Shown here: positions 10,101 through 18,434 of the stretch, in pieces
How positions within the stretch are numbered: the stretch's first letter is position 1
How the letters are laid out: every line of letters starts with the position of its first letter
Assembly: GCF_002276045.1 (NCBI RefSeq)
Contig: NZ_NQMR01000080.1
Span: 1-42,266 of the forward strand
Length of the DNA stretch: 42,266 nt
Source of the DNA: Pseudoalteromonas sp. NBT06-2
Lineage (GTDB): Bacteria; Pseudomonadota; Gammaproteobacteria; Enterobacterales; Alteromonadaceae
Reading direction: 5' to 3'
Program-made: the position numbers and the translations under genes
Notes under the pieces: model-generated
Database searches by the model: none
What the model was told of the DNA's origin: nothing
The model's input: the letters and a program-made list of their open reading frames with translations, nothing else

Positions 10101-10422
10101 TTGCAAAACATGTTGATTCACCTACAGGTGGAGAAGTGCTACATTCAATAAATGAATTTATATTATCTGATAATGATTTGTAACAAGCTCTGCCATCACT
10201 CAATCTAAAAAGCATACTACCAGATGTATCAAACATGAATAAAACTTTCGGTTTTTCACCTGTTTCTACATTATGATTTACATAAAGCTCGATATCTTCA
10301 CTTTGTGTATAAAATGACATACATAAACTAACTATAAAGACAAAACAGCTAGCCAAATTAATTTGTTTAGATTGCACCTTAATCCCTATCGAAATGAATT
10401 GATTTATTATTATATTAATCAC
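7165..10422 (-). CDS. pilY1: PilY1, type IV pilus tip adhesin (set B paralogue)
   Basis: A 1085-aa paralogue of the set A PilY1, alignable along its whole length but clearly diverged. It has an N-terminal signal-type helix (about residues 24-40), a VWA-like MIDAS DTSGSM at residue 65, and a propeller calcium loop DSDYDGYIDRLYAAD followed by TGGDVWR. The terminal loop is DTDNDGNIN, and the ending LGLKTIRTYIYREE is shared with set A. After the MIDAS it has an insertion with four Cys (ACYKS, IECST, STCFAK, VTCEK) where set A has a shorter loop with two. The start is GTG overlapping the pilX stop (GTGA), giving coupled translation. It is probably the tip adhesin and retraction regulator of an alternative tip complex; ligand differences are inference. 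Confidence 0.9.
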   Translation of the reverse strand: MINIIINQFISIGIKVQSKQINLASCFVFIVSLCMSFYTQSEDIELYVNHNVETGEKPKVLFMFDTSGSMLFRLSDGRACYKSLSDNINSFIECSTSPPVGESTCFAKDIYNGNETIHAVTCEKSRLSVAKEAVDRVLTENQDNIEFGLIRFRGGEGGYILSKIGTSAATINTQVQAIIAGGATPLAETLYESYRYLAGGAVDQASSASDRDKSAESGSNYISPFKIEIVDGQAVLRCDNSVNIIIITDGDPTADDERNQNIIDLYPIVVGDDEGIYKAKIYEGSYLPALAKYMKSNTTQNDPLNIDLYETTNTVQDTATTYTIGFGKGLTPTGKLILNETAKKGGGVFFEAETSFELAEALKVSIDKINESNTSFTAPSVASNSSDRTQSNNSIYYAMFYPATGARWQGNLKKLKLINETLVDSTTPTALAAIDPVTGNIDNQARTFWLPDTANADGNIVKQGGVNLMLSTETSRLIYTDVGNIATGHQMAKFNFANAKRGAGGSLSALANYMKVPIGSSNSVTKQSIKDLILWSKGKDIDDEDNNPETTLRKDIMGDPIHSKPIVLDYGNEDVRILIGTNAGFIHMFKDLNDTVSESWAFIPYELFDNLQNLRINEPDADEKLYGMDNTAAVYFDDKDGNGIVDDTDTVWAFFSMRRGGKSYYAIDITNPDSPRLMWKLSSGDENFSHLGQTWSKPYIGFVNATGFDEDPVLIFGGGFDTNKDNKIRSNDTYGKSVYIIKAEDKSLVWSASPGNHSIPGEISVLDSDYDGYIDRLYAADTGGDVWRFDLKGTEPNSSTEPWKGFKLAELGAATGANDRKFFYKPVVARTYFSKVKKTTVIDESGTSIIYNRKVTPFEAVLIGSGNRVSPVTSVSTTNQLYMIRDENTITQYFDTAPTTITASDLNSIDSDPFGSVLNDVDAFRNQEALHSGFKGWKYNLSVTEKSLATANVVGGVAYFSTFTPKAETTVGQCEIGEGSGSVYAFHLNYGTKVYANLKLDYGEGIPDTPQLFFDKDSDDKSQFLLIGVGKADSSSGVIEAKSVLENIVPVDTDNDGNINLFTTNKLGLKTIRTYIYREEAISSN

Positions 10423-10910
10423 AGTGATTTTCCTACTAAACCTAATTGCTGAGCTATGCCACTTTGTAGCACTATGTTATGTTTATTACCTTTACCATAT
10501 TGTAATTGTGTCTGTACTCTTAATGTATTACATTTCACTCCTATTGTAACTGCTATTCTTGGCGGGCAGCCAAGTAACATAGGCCCTTTATTCATATCAT
10601 AAAGTTTAACTACTGAATGAAGGCTTGACTCTGAAATATTAATTTCACCTCCTGCTGCAATAAATTGTCCTTTCATAAATAAAAATCTGCTCAGTTCTTT
10701 TTTATCTATCTCCTGATTAATCGACCTTTCGGAATCACCTTTTAATAAATTTACTGCTATATCCGATTCCTGTGCTGCAGTTGCTACTTTCAAATCAATT
10801 GTACTATTTGACATCAGAGATACAGCAATTCCTGTCACAGCAATAATCATAATTAATGCTGTAATTAAAACGACTCCTTTTTGTTGTGTCTTACATTTTA
10901 CAATGCCCAT
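10419..10910 (-). CDS. pilX: PilX minor pilin (set B)
   Basis: A 163-aa PilX paralogue. Leader ends QQKG, helix VVLITALIMIIAVTGIAVSLM, again without Glu at +5. GDSERSINQE, RFLFMKGQF and CPPRIAVTIGVKCNTLRV match the set A protein. It overlaps pilW by 13 bases, as in set A, and overlaps the pilY1 start by 4 (GTGA). Same length as set A but many substitutions outside the motifs, so the duplication is old. Confidence 0.85.
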   Translation of the reverse strand: MGIVKCKTQQKGVVLITALIMIIAVTGIAVSLMSNSTIDLKVATAAQESDIAVNLLKGDSERSINQEIDKKELSRFLFMKGQFIAAGGEINISESSLHSVVKLYDMNKGPMLLGCPPRIAVTIGVKCNTLRVQTQLQYGKGNKHNIVLQSGIAQQLGLVGKSL

Positions 10911-11875
10911 TCGTCACTTCCACCATTAGTAATTTTTATAGTTGAAACAAATAGTGTGCGTTTAAACTGATCTGTAAAGGTCAAAGACCTGTCTGGCCCA
11001 CCCAATACAAATGTTTTTGTAACAGCAGGTTTACTAAAGTCTTGTTCTAACGAACGTACTAATAAAAATACTTGAACTGTTAAAATAGGTGCTATTGAGG
11101 TATCCCATGCATTTGCCTGCATTTGAGTTTCATTTCTATATGTATCAACTCTATTATCACCATTAATATCAACACCATATAGGAATCTTATATTTTCAAT
11201 TCCTTCCATAATCGTTTCATCTGATATACCAGATGTCGATAATTTTTTTCTTTTTAATGTGGGAACATTTATCGACTTAGAGCCTTGGGAGTAGGTTTCA
11301 GAAGTAATGTAATATGTATGGTGGTTGTAACCCCATAAAGAAGCATTATCGGTTAGAAGATCTATATTAGCTGCAGTTCCTGGTGTAATAGTCCCAGTAA
11401 CATAAGTTGATATAAAGTAATACTTATTCGCTTTACTTTCAGCAATAGTGATACTTCTACCTGAGAGTCGCTTAATTTGTAGTATATCGCTCCCAACTAA
11501 AGCATCTTTAATACAATTAAACATATTTTCTTGAGTTGCTTTAATACTTTGGAGAAAAATAAAGTTCACATCTTGATGGTTTGGAAAGCTTCCACTATTA
11601 GTTCCATTTTCGCAGTCCTCACTAGGAAAAGCCGGTATGGAAACATCAGAGCCAAGGGTATCACCGTAATAAGTGCCCCAAAAACCTGCAAGCTCTATAT
11701 CATCCTTTAATATATCCATAGCTATTCGCCCTGATTCTTGTAATTCTCCTATCTCTAATGTGGTTTTTGTTGTTGCTTTCATACTTATATAAGTAAACAT
11801 TACACCTGACAATATAAACAAACCAAGTACTAAAGAAATCATCACTTCGATTAATGTAAAACCACGTTGATTCAT
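10898..11875 (-). CDS. pilW: PilW minor pilin (set B)
   Basis: A 325-aa PilW paralogue. Leader MNQRG, then FTLIEVMISLVLGLFILSG with Glu at +5, the signature TLEIGELQESGRIAMDIL, and IELAGFWGTYYGDTLG. GVDINGDNRVDTYRN corresponds to GLDVDGDNRVDTYKT in set A. It begins 2 bases after the pilV stop and overlaps pilX by 13. Priming-complex role by family knowledge. Confidence 0.88.
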   Translation of the reverse strand: MNQRGFTLIEVMISLVLGLFILSGVMFTYISMKATTKTTLEIGELQESGRIAMDILKDDIELAGFWGTYYGDTLGSDVSIPAFPSEDCENGTNSGSFPNHQDVNFIFLQSIKATQENMFNCIKDALVGSDILQIKRLSGRSITIAESKANKYYFISTYVTGTITPGTAANIDLLTDNASLWGYNHHTYYITSETYSQGSKSINVPTLKRKKLSTSGISDETIMEGIENIRFLYGVDINGDNRVDTYRNETQMQANAWDTSIAPILTVQVFLLVRSLEQDFSKPAVTKTFVLGGPDRSLTFTDQFKRTLFVSTIKITNGGSDEWAL

Positions 11876-11877
11876 TT

Positions 11878-12426
11878 TTATCCTCTACGAAAAAGGTAAG
11901 TATCTAAAACAACCATTTTACGATTTTGATTTGCTTCACCACAGGTTATATTTGAATTGTCTGAGCCTTGTTTCATTTTTTGCCTACCATCCCATGTTAT
12001 CACCACCTTAACTGCCCCCCCTTTAGTTGCACCATCGGTTGAAATACACACGGTTGCATCTGCAATGGCTCCTGTGAACTCCCTGGCTTTAATTGCTTTT
12101 TTCCATTGCTCAATATCAAAGGATGCCATGGCTGTATCATTACAGCTTACATTTAAGCATGCAGATGATTTTTGTGAAATTTCACTGTCTGAAGTAGAAA
12201 AATGAGTATTATATACTGCGAGAGAAGCAACGGTATCGTTTACTCTTATGCGTTGAATAATATCATTACCTAGACCTAAAGCAGCTGCTCGTTGCAGTGA
12301 ATCATAGCTGGCTTGTTTAGCTTGGGCTTGTAATGCAACAGCCCCTAACAAACCAACCGTGAGCACAACAAAAGCAATGAGAGTTTCTAATAAAGTGAAA
12401 CCTTTATTTAACGATCGAGACATCAA
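11878..12426 (-). CDS. pilV: PilV minor pilin (set B)
   Basis: A 182-aa PilV paralogue. The leader ends LNKG, followed by FTLLETLIAFVVLTVGLLG, AVALQAQAKQASYDSLQR and IIQRIRVNDTVASL, all close to set A. Cys pairs SACLNVSCND and VCIST/ITCGE are conserved in position. Two Met codons occur at the start (MMSRS); either could be used. It is the first gene of the pil block, about 200 bases after ispH, separated from it by a hairpin region that looks like a terminator. Confidence 0.86.
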   Translation of the reverse strand: MMSRSLNKGFTLLETLIAFVVLTVGLLGAVALQAQAKQASYDSLQRAAALGLGNDIIQRIRVNDTVASLAVYNTHFSTSDSEISQKSSACLNVSCNDTAMASFDIEQWKKAIKAREFTGAIADATVCISTDGATKGGAVKVVITWDGRQKMKQGSDNSNITCGEANQNRKMVVLDTYLFRRG

Positions 12427-12574
12427 TAAACCTTATTATATTTTATTATTATTCGTTTATTTAATATTAAATAGGACTGTAATATACCGAATAATAATGC
12501 AACAAACTGACTTATAGCATATTTAGTCTCTAGAGGCTAGTTGCTATCAAAGTTTAACATTTGTTAGCGAATGT

Positions 12575-12598
12575 AAAAACCTAGTTTCAAAACTGGTT
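12575..12598 (-). terminator. Probable ispH-operon terminator
   Basis: On the minus strand, downstream of ispH, AACCAGTTT and AAACTAGGTT form a short hairpin with a one-base bulge, followed by TTTTT. Its position before the pil genes suggests that it ends the murJ-ispH transcript. A longer hairpin lies immediately upstream of it in the reading direction. Confidence 0.6.
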
Positions 12599-12627
12599 CT
12601 ATAAGAGCTCAGAGACAGCTCCTATAG
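12599..12627 (-). repeat. Strong inverted repeat just after ispH
   Basis: CTATAGGAGCT and AGCTCTTATAG on the minus strand form an 11-bp stem (one G-U) with a 7-base loop, abutting the next hairpin. It has no T-run of its own. It may protect the transcript 3' end or act as part of a composite terminator. Confidence 0.55.
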
Positions 12628-12633
12628 AAAAAA

Positions 12634-13563
12634 TCATCTTAATTCAATGGGTACAGCAAAAACAGTATTTTCAATAACACCTGGGTTTTGTATTACTTCT
12701 GAACCACCCCATTCTTTTAAACGCGTAATAACTTGTTGAACTAAAATATCAGGTGCAGATGCACCGGCTGTTACACCTATAATATCAACATTGTCAAGCC
12801 AGCTTTGTTCCATAGACTCAGCATCATCAATTAAATGTGCTGTTGTACCTAGTTTATCTGATACTTCTCTTAATCTATTAGAGTTTGAACTATTTTTTGC
12901 ACCTACCACTAATAAAACGTCAACTTTTGCAGCTAAATCTCTTACTGCATCCTGACGATTTTGCGTAGCATAACAAATATCATCTTTTCGAGGACCATCT
13001 ATATTTGGGAATTGTGATCTCAAAGCAGTGATTACATCTGCGGTATCATCCACTGACAATGTAGTTTGACTACAGTACATTAAATTATCAGGGTTTTTAA
13101 CCTGTAAAGTTGTAATGTCATCAACCGTTTGTACTAAGTAAATACCACCATTAGCATTATCGTACTGACCCATAGTCCCTTCTACTTCAATATGTCCTTG
13201 ATGGCCTATTAAAATACATTCTATGCCTTTACGGCTAGCACGTGTTACTTCCATGTGTACTTTAGTTACCAAAGGACAAGTCGCATCAAATATTTTAAGT
13301 TCACGTCGTTTAGCTTCTTTTCGTACTGCTTGAGATACACCATGCGCACTGAAAATAACAATGCTGTCATCTGGTATTTGCTCTAACTCTTCAACAAAAA
13401 TCGCTCCGCGCTCTTTTAAACCATTGACAACAAACTTATTGTGTACAACTTCATGTCTTACATAAATAGGTGGTTTAAAAATATCTAAAGCGCGTTCAAC
13501 AATGCTGATAGCACGATCTACACCAGCACAAAACCCACGCGGATTTGCTAGTACGATCTTCAT
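12634..13563 (-). CDS. ispH: 4-hydroxy-3-methylbut-2-enyl diphosphate reductase
   Basis: A 309-aa IspH/LytB, the last enzyme of the MEP pathway. It reduces HMBPP to IPP and DMAPP in the cytoplasm using a [4Fe-4S] cluster. The three cluster cysteines are at the expected positions: C12 (GFCAGVDRA), C96 (DATCPLV) and C197 ([10 protein letters not shown]). The substrate-binding His are present in RHEVVHN, SAHGVS and [10 protein letters not shown], and E126 is the proton donor of the last motif. The 4-base overlap with fkpB (ATGA) and the order lspA-fkpB-ispH are the conserved gammaproteobacterial arrangement. Confidence 0.97.
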   Translation of the reverse strand: MKIVLANPRGFCAGVDRAISIVERALDIFKPPIYVRHEVVHNKFVVNGLKERGAIFVEELEQIPDDSIVIFSAHGVSQAVRKEAKRRELKIFDATCPLVTKVHMEVTRASRKGIECILIGHQGHIEVEGTMGQYDNANGGIYLVQTVDDITTLQVKNPDNLMYCSQTTLSVDDTADVITALRSQFPNIDGPRKDDICYATQNRQDAVRDLAAKVDVLLVVGAKNSSNSNRLREVSDKLGTTAHLIDDAESMEQSWLDNVDIIGVTAGASAPDILVQQVITRLKEWGGSEVIQNPGVIENTVFAVPIELR

Positions 13564-14015
13564 GATATAGTCGCCTCTACAGTATTAACTTCTATAATTT
13601 CAACATCAAAAGTTAATTTATGACCGCTTAGAGGATGATTAAAATCAACTGTGACAGACTCTCCTGCAACTTCGCGAATGATGCCCGGAAGCTCTGTGCC
13701 ATCAGGTTGCGTAAATGCAATGATAGCTCCGACTTCAGCAGGCGTGTCAGCACCAAACTTAGTACGATCTAAGTGATAAATATTATCAGGATTTGGCATA
13801 CCAAAAGCGTCTTTAGGCTCAAGTTCAAATGACTTATTGTCGCCTGCTTTTAGCCCTAATAAACATTTTTCAAAATTTGTCGTTAAGCTACCATCACCCA
13901 TTACTAGTTTGGCTGGTTTATTATGCACTTTACTTGAATCTGCAGCTGAACCATCTGGTAATTTAATTGAAAAATGAAAAACGACTTCGGAGCTATCATT
14001 AATTACAACTGTCAT
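13560..14015 (-). CDS. fkpB: FKBP-type peptidyl-prolyl isomerase FkpB (SlpA)
   Basis: A 151-aa SlyD/FkpB-type FKBP. The N-terminal part ([18 protein letters not shown]) starts the FKBP fold, [12 protein letters not shown] and [12 protein letters not shown] are family motifs, and an insert-in-flap region with [12 protein letters not shown] lies in the middle. [20 protein letters not shown] is the conserved C-terminal strand. It isomerises X-Pro bonds and acts as a cytoplasmic chaperone. It lacks the His-rich metal tail of SlyD, which together with the lspA-ispH context supports FkpB. It overlaps lspA by 1 base and ispH by 4. Confidence 0.93.
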   Translation of the reverse strand: MTVVINDSSEVVFHFSIKLPDGSAADSSKVHNKPAKLVMGDGSLTTNFEKCLLGLKAGDNKSFELEPKDAFGMPNPDNIYHLDRTKFGADTPAEVGAIIAFTQPDGTELPGIIREVAGESVTVDFNHPLSGHKLTFDVEIIEVNTVEATIS

Positions 14016-14530
14016 TATTGTATACCTTCTTTCTTTTGATCTTTAACTGATTCAATTTTTTCTTGCAAAAATGCATCTATTAATAATAGACCCGCACCAA
14101 CACAAATTGCACTATCAGCAATATTAAATACAGGGAAATTCCATGTTTTATAAAAAACATGAAGGAAGTCGACAACATAGCCATAACTTAACCTATCGTA
14201 CAAATTACCTAATGCACCCGCTAATACTAAAGCATATGCAGAACCTAATCGCTTGTTAGTTGATGGTAACTTTTTTAACCACCATATTAACAACGCACTA
14301 ATCGTGATAGCAATAATACTGAAAAACCAACGCTGCCAACCACCTGCATCCGTTAAAAAACTAAATGCTGCACCATAGTTATGGACATAAGTAATTTTAA
14401 AAAAGGGTATAAGTTCAATAGATTCATAAAGTTTCATTTTTGTGCTAATAATAATTTTAGTTACCTGATCTGCTATCAACATAACTAAAGTTAGCCATAA
14501 CCAAACTAATCCTGATTTTACTTTAAACAA
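14015..14530 (-). CDS. lspA: Lipoprotein signal peptidase (signal peptidase II)
   Basis: A 171-aa inner-membrane aspartic protease with four predicted transmembrane helices. It removes the signal peptide of diacylglyceryl prolipoproteins. The conserved blocks are ADQVTK (residues 20-25), NYGAAFSFL (51-59), GNLYDRL, VVDFLHV with catalytic D121, and FNIADSAI with catalytic D139. Its stop overlaps the fkpB start, and ileS lies 78 bases upstream, the usual ileS-lspA-fkpB-ispH operon. The window contains one obvious client, the OmpA-like lipoprotein at 33041. Confidence 0.96.
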   Translation of the reverse strand: MFKVKSGLVWLWLTLVMLIADQVTKIIISTKMKLYESIELIPFFKITYVHNYGAAFSFLTDAGGWQRWFFSIIAITISALLIWWLKKLPSTNKRLGSAYALVLAGALGNLYDRLSYGYVVDFLHVFYKTWNFPVFNIADSAICVGAGLLLIDAFLQEKIESVKDQKKEGIQ

Positions 14531-14608
14531 AATATACTCCTGTATTCATAAAAGTAAGGACGAATAAATTCGCCCTTAAAATATTATATTATTAAATCAA
14601 CATTTAGA

Positions 14609-17434
14609 TTATGCGAAGTGGCGTACTTCGCCTTCACCATCAATGTTTGTAACACAACGGCCACAAATATCATTATGCTCTTCAATAGAACCAACATCAT
14701 CAGTATAATGCCAACAACGCTCACATTTTGTTGCATCAGTTGATTTAACTTGAATATACAAGTTTTCAATTTCGGTTTCTACAGAACCTTCAGGCTGTGA
14801 AGCCACAATTTCTACATTTACTTTAGATACCAATAATACAAAACGAAGTTCTTCACCTAATGAAGTAAGTTTATTTATAAGTGTTTGGTCTGCTGAGATT
14901 GTAACCTTAGCTTGTAAAGTCGCACCGATAACATCTTCTTTACGTGCGGCTTCTAATACACGATTTACTTGATCGCGAACTGTTAAGATAGTTTGCCAGT
15001 GATCATTTAATTTTTCCGAATCAGATTTAACTAAACCATCATACCATTGACCAGTGAAAACAAATTGATCACGCTCACCTGGTAATGCTTGCCAAATTTC
15101 TTGAGCTGTAAAGCTCATAATAGGTGCCATCCAACGTGTCATCGCTTCAGCTATGTGGAATAAAACTGTTTGACATGAACGACGTGCAATTCCTTCAGTT
15201 TTTGCAGTGTATTGACGATCTTTAATAACATCTAAATAAAAAGCCCCTAACTCAAGCGTACAGAAATTCATTAACTTTTGTGTTACTAGTAACATTTGGT
15301 ACTCATCATACGCAGTAATAATTTCTTCTTGTAATACAGCTGCTCTATCTAAAATCCACTTATCTAAATCAACTAAATCTTCATATGCAACCATATCAGT
15401 TTTAGGATCGAAACCCGCTAGGTTAGATAATAAATAACGGTTAGTATTACGAATTCTACGATATCTATCTGCAGCACGGCTAAATATTTCATCAGATACT
15501 GTCATTTCAGCAGTATAATCTGTTGATGCAACCCACAAACGTAAGATGTCAGCACCGAGTTTATTCATGATATCTTGCGGTGAAATCACGTTGCCTAATG
15601 ACTTAGACATTTTGTGACCTTTTTCGTCAACAGTAAAACCATGGGTTAATACTTGACGATATGGTGCATGACCATTAATCGCAACAGATGTCATCATTGA
15701 AGACATAAACCAACCACGATGTTGATCTGAACCTTCAAGATATAAATCAGCAGGACCGGTTAATTCTTCACGAGCATCTACAACACATGCGTGAGAAACA
15801 CCCGAATCAAACCATACATCTAAAGTATCTAATATTTTAACGTAACGTTCGCTATCAGCTTCATTTAATAATTCATTTACTTCTAAGTCATACCAAGCTT
15901 GAATACCTTTTTCTTCAACACGCTTTGCAACTTGCTCAATTAAAGTTTTAGAGTCTGGGTGAAGTGCGCCTGTATCTTTATCTACAAATAAAGCAATTGG
16001 CACACCCCAAGTACGTTGACGAGAAATACACCAGTCTGGACGGCCTGTTACCATATTAGCAATACGGTTTTCACCCCAAGCTGGTATCCATTGTGTTTTT
16101 TCAATTTCAGTTAAGGTATCGCCACGTAAATTAGCTTGATCCATACTTACAAACCATTGCGGTGTTGCACGGAATATAATTGGCGTTTTATGTCTCCAAC
16201 AATGAGGATAACTATGCTCTAAAGCTTGGTGGTGCATTAAAGTATTTTTTTCTTTTAATACTTCTATCACATTCGCATTTGCTTTAAATACATGTTGACC
16301 AGCAAACAAAGGTGTATCAGGAAGATAAACACCATTTGCACCTACTGGGTTTGCAATTTCAAGATCATACTCTTTACCAACAATGAAATCTTCTTGACCA
16401 TGTCCGGGTGCAGTGTGAACAGCTCCAGTACCAGAGTCAGTTGTTACATGTTCACCTAATACAACAGGTACTGAGAAGTCATAAAATGGATGTTGTAGTT
16501 GTAAATGCTCAAGTTCACTCCCTTTACAGTAACCTAATGCATGGTACTTATCGAAACCAAATCGATCCATTGCATCTTTAACAAGTGCAGACCCTAATAC
16601 AAAACGACGTTTACCTTGTTCTGTCTCAACTTGAACTAAGCTATATTCAACATTTTCGTGTAATGCTACAGCACGGTTTGCAGGTAATGTCCAAGGTGTT
16701 GTTGTCCAAATAATAACATCAATTTGACCTTCGCCTTTATGGCCTTCAGGTAAATTGAACTTACTTTCAAGGGCTACTTCGTCTAAAAATTTAAAGCTTA
16801 CATCAATCGCTGGTGATTGCTTGTCTTGATATTCAACTTCGGCTTCAGCTAATGCCGAGCCACAATCTGTACACCAATGAACTGGTTTTGAACCTTTATG
16901 TAAATGACCTTTATCAATAATACGTCCTAAGACACGAATAGCATTGGCTTCAAAATCAAAATTCATTGTTAAGTAAGGATTGCTCCAATCACCTAATACA
17001 CCTAAACGAATAAAATCAGTTTTTTGCCCTTCAACTTGCTTTTTAGCGTATTCACGACATTTCTCACGAAATTGTGCTGCTGTTACTTTTTTGCCTGGTT
17101 TGCCAACTTTTTTCTCAACTTGAAGTTCAATTGGTAAGCCATGACAATCCCAGCCAGGAATATAAGGTGCATCAAAGTCAGATAAAGTTTTAGCTTTAAT
17201 AATAATATCTTTAAGTATTTTATTTACTGAATGACCTAAGTGAATATTACCGTTTGCATAAGGAGGTCCATCATGCAAAATAAACGTTTTTTTACCTTTT
17301 TTAGCTGCACGTATCTTGCCGTAAAGATCTTGTTCATTCCAATATTTTAGCATTTTAGGCTCACGATTAGCCAAGTTACCACGCATTGGGAATGCAGTTT
17401 GTGGCAGATTAAGAGTATGCTTATAGTCGCTCAT
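14609..17434 (-). CDS. ileS: Isoleucyl-tRNA synthetase
   Basis: A 941-aa class I aminoacyl-tRNA synthetase that charges tRNA-Ile. The HIGH motif appears as HLGH at residues 65-68 ([16 protein letters not shown]) and the KMSKS motif as [10 protein letters not shown] near residue 605. The editing (CP1) domain is present, with [13 protein letters not shown]. The C-terminus has the zinc cysteines KCERCWHY and CGRCV, as in bacterial type IleS. Length and start ([11 protein letters not shown]) match gammaproteobacterial IleS. It sits between ribF and lspA. Confidence 0.98.
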   Translation of the reverse strand: MSDYKHTLNLPQTAFPMRGNLANREPKMLKYWNEQDLYGKIRAAKKGKKTFILHDGPPYANGNIHLGHSVNKILKDIIIKAKTLSDFDAPYIPGWDCHGLPIELQVEKKVGKPGKKVTAAQFREKCREYAKKQVEGQKTDFIRLGVLGDWSNPYLTMNFDFEANAIRVLGRIIDKGHLHKGSKPVHWCTDCGSALAEAEVEYQDKQSPAIDVSFKFLDEVALESKFNLPEGHKGEGQIDVIIWTTTPWTLPANRAVALHENVEYSLVQVETEQGKRRFVLGSALVKDAMDRFGFDKYHALGYCKGSELEHLQLQHPFYDFSVPVVLGEHVTTDSGTGAVHTAPGHGQEDFIVGKEYDLEIANPVGANGVYLPDTPLFAGQHVFKANANVIEVLKEKNTLMHHQALEHSYPHCWRHKTPIIFRATPQWFVSMDQANLRGDTLTEIEKTQWIPAWGENRIANMVTGRPDWCISRQRTWGVPIALFVDKDTGALHPDSKTLIEQVAKRVEEKGIQAWYDLEVNELLNEADSERYVKILDTLDVWFDSGVSHACVVDAREELTGPADLYLEGSDQHRGWFMSSMMTSVAINGHAPYRQVLTHGFTVDEKGHKMSKSLGNVISPQDIMNKLGADILRLWVASTDYTAEMTVSDEIFSRAADRYRRIRNTNRYLLSNLAGFDPKTDMVAYEDLVDLDKWILDRAAVLQEEIITAYDEYQMLLVTQKLMNFCTLELGAFYLDVIKDRQYTAKTEGIARRSCQTVLFHIAEAMTRWMAPIMSFTAQEIWQALPGERDQFVFTGQWYDGLVKSDSEKLNDHWQTILTVRDQVNRVLEAARKEDVIGATLQAKVTISADQTLINKLTSLGEELRFVLLVSKVNVEIVASQPEGSVETEIENLYIQVKSTDATKCERCWHYTDDVGSIEEHNDICGRCVTNIDGEGEVRHFA

Positions 17435-17453
17435 TTATTTAACTTTCCGTATC

Positions 17454-18386
17454 TTAGATATTGGTCAAACCAAAACACTGCTTGGCAACTTTAACATCGG
17501 CACCAATTTGTGCGATGAGTTGATCAAGCGTATCAAATTTTTGTTCATTGCGAAGTTTAGTAATAAGCTCCACACTTATAAATATTCCATATATATCTTG
17601 CTTAAAGTCAAAAATATGGACTTCAAGCAACATTTTTTGTCCATTTAGGGTTGGCTTAGAACCTACATTTGCTACCCCATAAAATTCTTTGTCTGATATT
17701 TTTATTTTTACTGCAAATACACCGTTTACTGGGCTTACTTGTCTTTTAAGTGCAACATTAGCTGTTGGAAAACCTAATTGTCTACCTTTCTTCCAACCAT
17801 GAATAACACGACCAGAAATTTGATAAGTATGGCCTAGCATGTCATTAGCTTGCTCAATATCATTATCAGCAAGTGCATTTCTAATAGCTGTACTACTTAC
17901 CCGACAATCTAGTTTACGAAAGCTTCGGGTGCTTTTAACAGTCATATTTAGTTCAGCACCGATTTCAACTAACATATTAAAATCGCCAATACGCCCTTTG
18001 CCAAATCTGAAATCATCACCAATAGTCAGCGCTTTAACACCTAATTTATTAATCAATATTTCACGAATAAAATGATCCGCTGACAAATTTGCAAAATTTG
18101 TGTTGAAATTGATGCATATAACGCGTTTTATCCCTAACTTTTTAAGAAGAATTAACTTATCTCTTAAACGAGTCAACCTAGGAGGCGCTTTGTCTTTTGC
18201 AAACAACTCTTGTGGTTGCGGCTCAAATAACATTACAGTACTTGGCAGGTTTAACATACTAGCGTCTTTTATTAAGCCATTTAAAACAGCCTCATGACCT
18301 AAATGTACACCATCAAAATTACCTATCGTTAATACGCAATCTCGATGCCGAGTCCTAATATTGTGGATGCCTCTAATTAGCTCCAT
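17454..18386 (-). CDS. ribF: Bifunctional riboflavin kinase / FAD synthetase
   Basis: A 310-aa RibF that makes FMN and then FAD. The N-terminal FMN adenylyltransferase domain shows TIGNFDGVHLGHEAVL (about residues 21-36) and, later, STAIRNAL. The C-terminal flavokinase domain shows GRVIHGWKKGRQLGFPTANV, then GVFAVK and GVANVGSKPT. It lies in the conserved murJ-ribF-ileS order, 19 bases before ileS. No FMN riboswitch is expected, as the gene is transcribed within the operon. Confidence 0.96.
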   Translation of the reverse strand: MELIRGIHNIRTRHRDCVLTIGNFDGVHLGHEAVLNGLIKDASMLNLPSTVMLFEPQPQELFAKDKAPPRLTRLRDKLILLKKLGIKRVICINFNTNFANLSADHFIREILINKLGVKALTIGDDFRFGKGRIGDFNMLVEIGAELNMTVKSTRSFRKLDCRVSSTAIRNALADNDIEQANDMLGHTYQISGRVIHGWKKGRQLGFPTANVALKRQVSPVNGVFAVKIKISDKEFYGVANVGSKPTLNGQKMLLEVHIFDFKQDIYGIFISVELITKLRNEQKFDTLDQLIAQIGADVKVAKQCFGLTNI

Positions 18387-18434
18387 AACCTAAATATGAC
18401 CTAAAATTTTGTTATTCAAATATCAAAGCCGCGA

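Noticed and set aside
14584..14769. Short frame overlapping the end of ileS
   Set aside because: Opposite-phase shadow of the zinc-binding end of ileS; no ribosome binding site or recognisable protein.
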